A stretch of DNA of 8,259 nucleotides, taken from NCBI GenBank assembly GCA_001790315.1, contig MGCE01000094.1:1-8259 (forward strand). The letters are read 5' to 3'. The notes beneath the pieces are model-generated. The model was not told where the DNA came from. It searched no databases and worked only from the letters and a program-made list of their open reading frames with translations. The DNA is from Candidatus Rokubacteria bacterium RIFCSPLOWO2_02_FULL_72_37. Its GTDB lineage: Bacteria > Methylomirabilota > Methylomirabilia > Rokubacteriales > CSP1-6. Both the position numbers and the translations under genes were made by a program. Of the stretch, positions 1 through 8,259 are shown piece by piece (the stretch's first letter is position 1; each line of letters opens with the position of its first letter).

Positions 1-1308
<1,308 letters not shown>

Positions 1309-1373
1309 TGGTTGTCCCCACTCCTTCCCAAGACCGCACGAAGCGAGAATTCTCTTTCGACGACGGCTAGTTA

Positions 1374-1382
1374 GTGGACCAC
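1374..1382. promoter_or_regulatory. Short inverted repeat GTGG-N-CCAC near the predicted transcription start
   Basis: GTGGACCAC on the plus strand is a 4-bp-arm inverted repeat with a single central base. It covers the position where a TATACT-directed transcript would begin. It could be part of an operator for clpC. Its small size makes chance a real alternative. Confidence 0.2.
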
Positions 1383-1388
1383 GCGCTC

Positions 1389-1394
1389 AGTATA
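1389..1394 (-). promoter_or_regulatory. Candidate -10 box (TATACT) of a clpC promoter
   Basis: The minus-strand hexamer TATACT matches five of six positions of the housekeeping -10 consensus TATAAT. The expected start of transcription would be near 1382, leaving a leader of about 75 nt before the clpC GTG. At the usual 16-18 nt spacing the -35 candidates are AGCAGG, TAGCAG or CTAGCA, all poor matches to TTGACA. If the promoter is real, it is therefore weak, activated, or uses another sigma factor. The call rests on the box and its position in the only noncoding gap. Confidence 0.4.
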
Positions 1395-1402
1395 GCCCAC
1401 GC

Positions 1403-1419
1403 CCTAGGACCCTGCTAGC
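1403..1419. promoter_or_regulatory. Paired palindromes CCTAGG and GCTAGC, possible operator
   Basis: CCTAGG (1403-1408) and GCTAGC (1414-1419) are perfect 6-bp palindromes with centres 11 bp apart, about one helical turn. They sit directly upstream of the candidate TATACT box, over the spacer and -35 region. CTAG is generally rare in bacterial coding DNA, and these are two of only three CTAG sites found in the window. A dimeric regulator of clpC could bind here. No named regulator is assigned. Confidence 0.3.
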
Positions 1420-1499
1420 CTTTTTCTTCACGAGGAACTAACTCTGCGAAAGTCTGACTGAATCCTCTGCGACGGGGCCGCCCGGGCACGTCACCGTCC

Positions 1500-2207
1500 T
1501 CAGTCCCTCCAGGCGCCGATCTCGCGAGCCCGGCCCTCCACCAGCCGGTAGCCGCGCTCGGCCTTACGGGCCAGGTCGGGATTGTGCGTGGCGACCAGGA
1601 ATGCGACGCCGCGCTCGGCCCCGAGGCGCAGGAAGAGGTCGTAGATGACCTCGCTCGTCTTCGGGTCGAGGTTGCCGGTCGGCTCATCGGCGAGGATGAG
1701 ACTGGGTTTGTTGATGAGCGCGCGCGCGATCGCCACACGCTGCTGCTCGCCGCCCGAGAGCTCCCCTGGCCGGTGGCGCGCCCGGTCGGCCAGCCCCACT
1801 TCCGCGAGCGCGGCCTGGGCGAGCGCGCGCGCCTCGTGGGTCGGGCGCCGCGCGATGAGCGCGGGGATCATCGCGTTCTCGAGCGCCGTCAGCTCGCCGA
1901 GCAGGTTGTAGAACTGGAAGACGAACCCGACGTCCTGCCGCCGGTAGCGGACCAGCTCGGGCTCGCTGCGCGTGAACAGCTCAGCGCCCTTGAACCGCAC
2001 GCGGCCGCCGTCGGGTCGGTCGAGCGCGCCCAGCAGGTGCAGCAGCGTGGACTTGCCGACACCCGACGCGCCGGCCAGCGTCACGAACTCCCCGTGCCGT
2101 ACCGTGAGGCTCGCCCCCCGGAGCACGCGCAGGACCTCGGGCCCGGTGCGGTACTCCTTCTCGAGGTCCTCGGCCTCGAGCAACGGCTCCTGCCCCGCGC
2201 TACTCAT
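1500..2207 (-). CDS. lolD: Lipoprotein-releasing ABC transporter ATPase LolD
   Basis: ATPase of the inner-membrane complex that extracts mature lipoproteins and hands them to the periplasmic carrier LolA. The 235-residue length is normal for LolD. It has Walker A GASGVGKST (46-54), a Q-loop glutamine at 98 followed by FYNLL, signature LSGGEQQ (150-156), Walker B ILADEP with catalytic E175, and H-loop H208. The segments STLLHLLGALDRP and ADEPTGNLD are typical of the LolD/MacB subfamily. The ATG start at 2207-2205 lies inside the end of the upstream permease gene (8-nt overlap, ATGAGTAG). There is no obvious Shine-Dalgarno sequence, which suggests translational coupling. MacB-like or FtsE-like ATPases are the alternatives, but the adjacent LolC-type permease settles the role. 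Expressed as the last gene of the operon. Confidence 0.95.
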   Translation of the reverse strand: MSSAGQEPLLEAEDLEKEYRTGPEVLRVLRGASLTVRHGEFVTLAGASGVGKSTLLHLLGALDRPDGGRVRFKGAELFTRSEPELVRYRRQDVGFVFQFYNLLGELTALENAMIPALIARRPTHEARALAQAALAEVGLADRARHRPGELSGGEQQRVAIARALINKPSLILADEPTGNLDPKTSEVIYDLFLRLGAERGVAFLVATHNPDLARKAERGYRLVEGRAREIGAWRD

Positions 2208-3422
2208 AACGCAGGACGTCCACGGGCGCGAGCATCCCGGCGCGTCGGGCCGGGATGATCGTCGCGAGAAAGGACAGGAGCAGCGTCGCGCCGACGACCA
2301 TGAGCCCGTCGGACAGGGTGAGCTTCATCGGCAGGTGGTCGATCTGGTACACGTCACCGGCGAGCCGGATGATCTTGTACGTGTTCTGCACCCAGATCAG
2401 CGCGAGGCCGACGGCGCTGCCCACCACGGTCCCGACGACGCCGATCGTCATGCCGACCGCGAAGAACATCGCCGTGATGCTCTGTCCGGACGCGCCGATC
2501 GCCTTCAGGATCCCGATCTCCTTCCGCTTCTCGGCCACGAGCAGGACCAGGTGACCGATGATCGCGAACGCCGCGACGAGCACGATGATGGTGACGACGA
2601 CGAACAGCGCGTACTTCTCGAGCTGGAGGGCGGCGAAGAGGTTGCGGTTCATGTCCATCCAGTCGCGCACCCAGAACGGGTGTCCGAGCGTGGCGGCCAC
2701 CGCCCTGCCGACCCTCTTCGCCTCGAACGGGTCGTCGAGCTTCACCTCGATGCCGGTCACGCCCGCGAGCCCGGCGAACTCCTGGGCCGCCGGCAAGGCC
2801 AGGTACGCGATGGACGCGTCGAATTCGTACATGCCGATCTCGATCGTTCCCGCGACCGTGTAACGGCGCATCTTCGGCACCATCCCGACCGCGGTGAGCG
2901 CCCCCTGCGGGGAGATCAGCGTCACGCCGTCGCCCGGGACGACTCCGAGGGTGCGGGCGAGCTCTCGCCCCAGGACGATGGCAGCCTGCCCCTCGGCGAG
3001 GGGCTCGAGGCTGCCGCTCCTGAGCTGCCCCCGGACGTCGGCACGGACCACGTCGCGGGTCAGGTCGATGCCGCGGATCAGGCCGCCGTGCGCACCGCCC
3101 GACGCCGTCGTGAACAGCACCTGCTGGTGCACGAACGGCGTCGCCGACCGCACGCCGGGGAGCCCGCGGATCCGCGCGGCGATCGCGGCCGCGTCACGCA
3201 GTCCGGCACCTCCGCTCTGGTAGACCAGCAGGTGCGGATTCGCCGCGATGATCCGGTCGCGGATGCCGTCCTGGAAGCCGGTCATCACGGCCAGCACGAC
3301 GATCAGGGCCGCAACGCCGAGGAACACGCCTCCCACGCCGATCCAGACGAAGAGCGAGAGGTTCGTGCGCTGGCCGCGCGCGCGCAGATACCGCAGCCCC
3401 ATGAAGACCTCGAAGGGCAGGT

Positions 3423-3426
<4 letters not shown>
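2200..3426 (-). CDS. lolC: Lipoprotein-releasing ABC transporter permease, LolC/LolE family
   Basis: Inner-membrane permease that, with LolD, releases outer-membrane-bound lipoproteins. It has 408 residues with the family layout: a cytoplasmic N-terminal GLRYLRAR element (10-17), TM1 (about 28-48), a large periplasmic domain (about 50-270), then TM2 (272-297), TM3 (318-345) and TM4 (374-392). The cytoplasmic coupling segment EKRKEIGILKAIGAS (299-313) is the strongest signature, and the protein ends IPARRAGMLAPVDVLRYE. A loop near 172-187 (SPQGAL, then GMVP) resembles the LolA-binding hook of LolC-type subunits; this is an inference. The start is GTG at 3426-3424, overlapping the lysS stop as GTGA, with GGAG (3435-3438) 8 nt upstream. 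No second permease gene is present between lysS and lolD, so it probably forms a homodimer, as LolF-type systems do. The symbol is given by family, since lolC and lolE are not distinguished here. Confidence 0.92.
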
Positions 3427-4930
<1,504 letters not shown>

Positions 4931-4934
<4 letters not shown>

Positions 4935-6041
4935 GCCGCCTCGCGGCCCTGCGCCCACAGCAGGTAGGCCTTGATCAGCGCATCGAGGTCGCCGTCCATG
5001 GTCGCCTCGACGTTGCCGATCTCGAGCCCGGTGCGATGGTCCTTGATGAGCTGATACGGGTGGAACGTGTACGAGCGGATCTGGCTGCCGAAGGCGATCC
5101 CTTTCTTCTGTCCGGCCAGCTCGGCGAGCTCGTCGCGCTGCTTCGCGGCGGCGATCTCGTACAGCCGCGCCTTGAGGATGCGCATGGCCGTGTCCCGGTT
5201 CCGGAGCTGCGAGCGCTCGTTCTGGCACTGGACGACCAGGCCGGTCGGCAGGTGCGTGATGCGCACCGCCGAGTCGGCCGTGTTGACGCCCTGCCCGCCC
5301 GGCCCCGACGAGCGGAAGACGTCCACCCGCAGTTCCTCCTCGCGGATGCTCACCTCGACGTCGTCCACCTCCGGGGTGACGGCCACCGAGGCGAAGCTCG
5401 TCTGTCGCCGGCGCGAGGCGTCGAAGGGCGAGATCCGCACGAGTCGGTGCACACCGGTCTCGCCGCGGAGGAAGCCATAGGCGTACTCGCCCGTCACCTC
5501 GACGGTCGCCGACTTGATGCCCGCCTCATCCCCCGGCAGCAGATCGACCACCTCCGCCTTGAAGCCCGCGCGCTCGCACCAGCGGAGGTACATCCGGAGG
5601 AGCATCTGCGCCCAGTCCTGTGACTCGGTGCCGCCGGCGCCCGGGTGGATGGACAGGATCGCGGCCTTCACGTCGTGGGGCCCGGAGAGCATCACCTTCA
5701 GCTCGAACTCGTCGAGCTCGCGCCGCAGCCGGACGATTCCCTCGGTGATCTCGGCGTCGAGGCTCCCGTCGTCCCCTGTCTCGGCCGCGAGCTCGAGGAG
5801 GACCGCGACGTCCTCGGCCGCCGTCGCGAGCTCCTTCACTCGCGTCACGCTCCGGCTCAGCTCGGTCCGCTCGCGGAGAAGCTCCTGCGCCCGGCGGTTA
5901 TCGTCCCAGAAGCTCGGCGAGGCCATCTCCCCGTCGATCGCCGCGAGTCGCGCCTCCTTGGCAGGCACGTCAAAGGTGCCTCCGGAGCTCGTCGACCCGG
6001 GTCGCGAGGTCGGTGACGTCGCGTTTGAAGTCACCGAGCAC
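4931..6041 (-). CDS. prfB: Peptide chain release factor 2, expressed by programmed +1 frameshift
   Basis: Recognises UGA and UAA stop codons on the ribosome and triggers peptide release. The gene is in two frames. A 23-codon leader (6041-5973, MLGDFKRDVTDLATRVDELRRHL split as first and last parts) ends at an in-frame TGA (5972-5970). The main frame starts at GAC (5971-5969) and adds 346 codons, for a total of 369 aa against 365 in E. coli. The stop-codon-reading tripeptide SPF is at 204-206 and the catalytic GGQ at 248-250. The residue corresponding to E. coli position 246 is serine. The GTG at 6041-6039 is preferred because GGAG (6048-6051) lies 6 nt upstream; a GTG at 6053 would add four residues. 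The start lies inside the end of lnt, and the stop overlaps the lysS ATG. A naive single-frame caller would miss the leader or extend the main frame into lnt. Confidence 0.95.
5969..5983 (-). promoter_or_regulatory. RF2 programmed +1 frameshift site
   Basis: Read on the minus strand, GGAGG (5983-5979), CAC, then CTT TGA C (5975-5969). This reproduces the E. coli prfB architecture: an internal Shine-Dalgarno-like sequence three bases before a slippery CTT that precedes an in-frame TGA followed by C. In the known mechanism, scarce RF2 leaves the UGA unread, the ribosome slips +1 to UUU, and full-length RF2 is made, so RF2 controls its own level. The upstream leader and downstream domain both match RF2, which rules out a sequencing indel as the simpler reading. 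Confidence 0.95.
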
Positions 6042-7734
6042 GGCGAACTCCACGCGCGGCGCACACGGCGAGCGCCCCCGCCGTGATCGCGGCGGAGAGC
6101 CAGGCCAGCCAGTCGCCGAAGCGCGTGTAGAGCGTCTCCGTGGTCCGCAGCGGCAACCGGTCGAGGATCACGGCGCGGCTGCCGAGGTCGAGACGGCGCA
6201 GAACCTGACCTGTCGGCGAGATGAACGCCGACACGCCCGTGTTCGCTGCCCGGACGATGGCGGTGCGATGTTCCACGGCGCGCAACGGGTACATGCCGAG
6301 ATGCTGCCAGGGACCACTCGTGCGGCCGAACCACGCATCGTTCGTCATGTTCACCATCAGGCGCGCTCCACCTCTCACGAACTCGCGGACGAGCTCCGGG
6401 AAGACCCCCTCGTAACAGATTACGACACCGAACGGGGCTGGCGGACCCGGGAACACGACCGTGCTGGAACCCGGCTCGAGCTCCGAGATGAACTCGGCCC
6501 ACCCGCGGACGAATCCGATCACGCCCGAGAGCGGCACGAACTCTCCGAACGGAACCAGATGGATCTTATCATACCGCCCCACAATCCCGCGCCGTGTCAG
6601 GAGAAACGCGCTGTTGCGGAACGCGGCCGGCGGTCCGGCGTCGACGTCAAGGGAGCCCACGAGGAGGCTTGCCCCCGTCACGCGGGCGAGCTCCGTCAAG
6701 TCCCTGACGAGGCCCGGGTCGCGACGCAGCGGGGTGGGGGTCGCCGTCTCGGGCCAGACGATGAGGTCGGGGCGATCCCGGGCGGCGCGCTCCGTCAGCG
6801 AGCGGTAGATGCCGAGGGTCACCGCCGCGTGCTCGGGATCGAACTTGAGAGGTTGCTCGATCGAGGGCTGCATGATCGCGACCTCGATCGCGCCCGGCGG
6901 CAACGGCCGGCTCAACCGCGCGTACCCGAAGGCGAGGGTGCCGCCGAGAAGCAGCCCGCCGAGCAGGATGCCCGTGAGTGCCTGGCGCCAGGCCAGGAGG
7001 AGACAGCCGGCGACGGCGGCGTTCACCGCGACGACCACGAGGGACACGGCGTGGACGCCCGCGAGCTCGGCGATCTGGATCACGGAGAGGCGCAGGTGCT
7101 GCGAGTAGCCCAGCGTGCCCCAAGGGAAGCCGCCGAGCAACCAACCCGTGAGTGCCTGGCGCCAGGCCAGGAGGAGACAGCCGGCGACGGCGGCGTTCAC
7201 CGCGACGACCACGAGGGACACGGCGTGGACGCCCGCGAGCTCGGCGATCTGGATCACGGAGAGGCGCAGGTGCTGCGAGTAGCCCAGCGTGCCCCAAGGG
7301 AAGCCGCCGAGCAACCAACTCCTCACCCACTCCCCCGCCACCCACAGGAAGGGCGCGGTCAGCAGCGCCCAGCCCGGCGATCCCCGACGGGTGATCCACG
7401 CGAGCGTTGCCGCGACGCCGCCGGTGTAGAGGCCGCAGTACGCCGCCAGGGCGAGGATCGGCAGCCACGTCAGTGGCCACGGGATCGTGCTGTACGTCTG
7501 GAAGGTATGGTCGAGCCACCGTAGGAGGACGAGGAAGAACACGGTCCCGTGGAACCAGCCCCAGCCGAGCGCCGCGCGAGGCATCCGGGTGAGCGCGACG
7601 GTGAGCAGCGGCGTCAGCGCGATCCACGCCGTCCCGTACCAGTCCGTGCGTGGGAACGCCAGGGCGAGTCCGAGTGCGCTCATCGCGAGGAGGCCCGCGA
7701 GGCCCGCGGTTTCGCGCAGAATCAGGACCCCCAC
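6031..7734 (-). CDS. lnt: Apolipoprotein N-acyltransferase with an internal 58-residue duplication
   Basis: Transfers an acyl chain from phospholipid to the N-terminal cysteine of lipoproteins in the inner membrane, the last maturation step before Lol sorting. The nitrilase-type periplasmic domain (about 283-525) holds the full triad E329 (WPETA), K390 (RYDKIHLVPFGEF) and C440 (VICYEG), plus E398, Y441 and E442 equivalent to known E. coli active-site residues. Several N-terminal membrane helices and one C-terminal helix (about 540-560) flank it. The length is 567 aa; removing one copy of the exact repeat (W140-G197 and W198-G255) gives 509, close to the 512 of E. coli. The repeat adds one extra helix (about 218-248), predicted to invert the nitrilase domain. 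The frame is intact, so the gene is not called a pseudogene. The GTG start at 7734 overlaps the upstream stop by 13 nt and has no clear Shine-Dalgarno; an ATG at codon 18 is an alternative but would cut the first helix. Confidence 0.93.
   Translation of the reverse strand: MGVLILRETAGLAGLLAMSALGLALAFPRTDWYGTAWIALTPLLTVALTRMPRAALGWGWFHGTVFFLVLLRWLDHTFQTYSTIPWPLTWLPILALAAYCGLYTGGVAATLAWITRRGSPGWALLTAPFLWVAGEWVRSWLLGGFPWGTLGYSQHLRLSVIQIAELAGVHAVSLVVVAVNAAVAGCLLLAWRQALTGWLLGGFPWGTLGYSQHLRLSVIQIAELAGVHAVSLVVVAVNAAVAGCLLLAWRQALTGILLGGLLLGGTLAFGYARLSRPLPPGAIEVAIMQPSIEQPLKFDPEHAAVTLGIYRSLTERAARDRPDLIVWPETATPTPLRRDPGLVRDLTELARVTGASLLVGSLDVDAGPPAAFRNSAFLLTRRGIVGRYDKIHLVPFGEFVPLSGVIGFVRGWAEFISELEPGSSTVVFPGPPAPFGVVICYEGVFPELVREFVRGGARLMVNMTNDAWFGRTSGPWQHLGMYPLRAVEHRTAIVRAANTGVSAFISPTGQVLRRLDLGSRAVILDRLPLRTTETLYTRFGDWLAWLSAAITAGALAVCAARGVRRAR
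6048..6051 (-). promoter_or_regulatory. Ribosome binding site GGAG deciding the prfB start
   Basis: GGAG lies 6 nt before the GTG at 6041-6039, inside the lnt coding sequence. The alternative GTG at 6053-6051 has no Shine-Dalgarno-like sequence before it, so the downstream start is favoured. A start within the end of lnt would allow re-initiation by ribosomes finishing lnt. Confidence 0.5.
6971..7144 (-). repeat. Tandem duplication within lnt, downstream copy (174 bp)
   Basis: Identical base for base to 7145-7318 by direct comparison. It encodes the second copy of the 58-residue unit, W198-G255: the conserved LLGGFPWGTLGYSQ arm, the AELAGVHAVS segment, and one hydrophobic helix (VSLVVVAVNAAVAGCLLLAW). 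The unit length is a multiple of three, so the frame is kept. To its left, at 6956-6965, the 10-mer ccgccgagca recurs in phase with the period (7130-7139 and 7304-7313). Five fully mismatched bases (6966-6970) separate it from the repeat. Confidence 0.97.
7145..7318 (-). repeat. Tandem duplication within lnt, upstream copy (174 bp)
   Basis: Identical to 6971-7144 and directly adjacent, with only one further matching base at the breakpoint (7145 equals 7319). It encodes W140-G197, in the position where the segment belongs in normal Lnt proteins. The absence of any substitution, even at synonymous sites, means that the duplication is very recent, is being homogenised, or is an assembly product. 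Confidence 0.97.
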
Positions 7735-8259
7735 GCGAGACGATCGGCCAGGACCCTGGGCAGCCCGGCCGCCAGGATCTTTCGCCGCGCCCGCTCGACG
7801 TCGTACGCCACGCGACGGATCGTGAGCGTGCCCCGCTCGACGTCCCAGAGCCCGTAGGCGGCCCGCGGGTCGCGATCGCGCGGCTGGCCGACACTGCCGA
7901 CGTTGACGATGTAGCGGCGCCCGGCCGCGAACTCGACCTCGAAAGTCCCGGCCCGGAACTCGGGTCCCGAGGAACCCACCGACCAGGCCGCCGGCAGGTG
8001 CGAGTGGCCGACGAGGCAGAGGCGCGTCGAGAACGCCGCGAACGCGGCGAAGCCGTCCTCAGCGGACACGAGGTAGTCCCACTCCTCCGGGTGATCGGGC
8101 GAGGCGTGCACGAGGATCGCGTCGCCGACCTCCGCGACCAGTGGAAGCGCGCCCAGGTAGGCACGGTGGTCCGCGTCGAGATGCCCGCGAGTCCACACGA
8201 GCGCCGCGCGCGCGGACGTGTTGAACCAGTCGAGATCGAGCCGTCCCGCGACGGCGTGG
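7722..8259 (-). CDS. YfcE-like metallophosphoesterase, C-terminal 178 residues (5' end outside window)
   Basis: A calcineurin-type phosphoesterase acting on phosphodiesters or phosphomonoesters with two metal ions; the substrate cannot be told from sequence. The visible part begins HAVAG, probably just after the GNHD metal-binding motif, then WFNTSARAALVWTR, which is typical of this subfamily. It continues with VHASPDHPEEW (a metal-ligand histidine), LVGHSHLPA (the GHxH metal site) and VNVGSVGQPRDRDPRAAY, a hallmark of the YfcE/Metallophos_2 group. The frame is open to the window edge, so a GTG at 8198 that could be mistaken for a start is internal. The stop overlaps the lnt start by 13 nt, making this the most upstream visible gene of the operon. 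It is cytoplasmic by lack of any signal or membrane segment in the visible part. A diadenosine-tetraphosphatase or cyclic-nucleotide phosphodiesterase role is possible but unproven. Confidence 0.9.
   Translation of the reverse strand, partial: HAVAGRLDLDWFNTSARAALVWTRGHLDADHRAYLGALPLVAEVGDAILVHASPDHPEEWDYLVSAEDGFAAFAAFSTRLCLVGHSHLPAAWSVGSSGPEFRAGTFEVEFAAGRRYIVNVGSVGQPRDRDPRAAYGLWDVERGTLTIRRVAYDVERARRKILAAGLPRVLADRLAWGS

Larger units (their letters stand above)
1309..1499 (-). other. 191-nt intergenic region upstream of clpC
   Basis: This is the only gap between genes in the window. It separates the lolD stop codon from the clpC start. It is visibly richer in A/T than the genes around it, and all CTAG tetranucleotides I found in the window lie here (1367-1370, 1404-1407, 1415-1418). 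I see no intrinsic terminator for the lolD operon: a short GC-rich potential stem just after the lolD stop has no U-tract, so some read-through into clpC is possible. I found no CIRCE element, CtsR-type heptad repeat or HspR-type inverted repeat that would explain heat-shock control. Confidence 0.7.

Noticed and set aside
1401..1427. Plus-strand hairpin followed by TTTTT resembling a terminator
   Set aside because: The CTAG arms pair over only four bases, and no plus-strand gene ends here.
1470..1499. Possible terminator hairpin after lolD
   Set aside because: Only a short GACGG/CCGTC pairing with a large loop is visible and no U-run follows, so it does not support an intrinsic terminator.
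4935..5228. Upstream extension of lysS by 98 codons
   Set aside because: It overlaps conserved prfB C-terminal coding sequence and is Arg/Pro-rich. LysS begins at the ATGA junction.
5969..5983. prfB frame break as a sequencing error or pseudogene
   Set aside because: The exact slippery context and the leader sequence match the known RF2 recoding site, so the break is functional.
6042..6502. Upstream in-frame extension of the prfB main frame to an ATG at 6502
   Set aside because: This stretch is out-of-frame lnt sequence with no RF2 similarity. The correct N-terminus comes from the +1 frameshift leader.
6013..7524. Plus-strand reading frame of 503 codons containing a repeated segment, opposite lnt
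   Set aside because: The repeat in this frame is the lnt duplication read from the other strand. The catalytic triad is in the minus frame, so this is not a repeat protein.
6647..8164. Minus-strand frame of 505 codons across lnt and the phosphoesterase
   Set aside because: It is the wrong frame of both genes, Arg/Pro/Ser-rich and without motifs.

Overview
The window reads as chromosomal DNA from a high-GC (roughly two-thirds G+C by eye), diderm bacterium. The outer-membrane lifestyle is inferred from an apolipoprotein N-acyltransferase (Lnt) and a LolCD-type lipoprotein release transporter. The gene set and the order lnt-prfB-lysS-lolC-lolD fit Desulfobacterota-like, Methylomirabilota or Rokubacteria-like lineages better than Gammaproteobacteria. 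That placement is inference from memory, not a phylogeny. A ClpC-type chaperone rather than ClpA agrees with it.

Every gene lies on the minus strand, so transcription runs from high to low coordinates. At 8259-7722 is the C-terminal part of a YfcE-like metallophosphoesterase. It is followed, with overlaps of 13, about 11, 4, 4 and 8 nt, by lnt (7734-6031), prfB (6041-4931), lysS (4934-3423), a single lolC/E permease (3426-2200) and the ATPase lolD (2207-1500). The unbroken overlaps imply one polycistronic, translationally coupled unit. It combines translation genes (release factor 2, lysyl-tRNA synthetase) with lipoprotein maturation (Lnt) and lipoprotein extraction from the inner membrane (LolCD). 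A 191-nt gap (1499-1309) is the only noncoding DNA. It carries a candidate promoter and short palindromes in front of clpC, whose first 436 codons reach the window edge at position 1.

Three things stand out. First, lnt contains a perfect, in-frame 174-bp tandem duplication (6971-7144 and 7145-7318) that repeats 58 residues including one membrane helix. It makes the protein 567 aa instead of about 509 and would flip the catalytic domain to the wrong side of the membrane unless compensated. Second, prfB carries the classic autoregulatory +1 frameshift site (GGAGG, CAC, CTT TGA C), so no single open frame covers the gene. Third, the only three CTAG tetranucleotides found by eye in the window all fall within 52 bp upstream of clpC, two of them in palindromes one helical turn apart next to a TATACT box.

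I found no mobile element, CRISPR array, RNA gene or unknown multi-gene system. The long plus-strand reading frames are antisense shadows of GC-rich genes.
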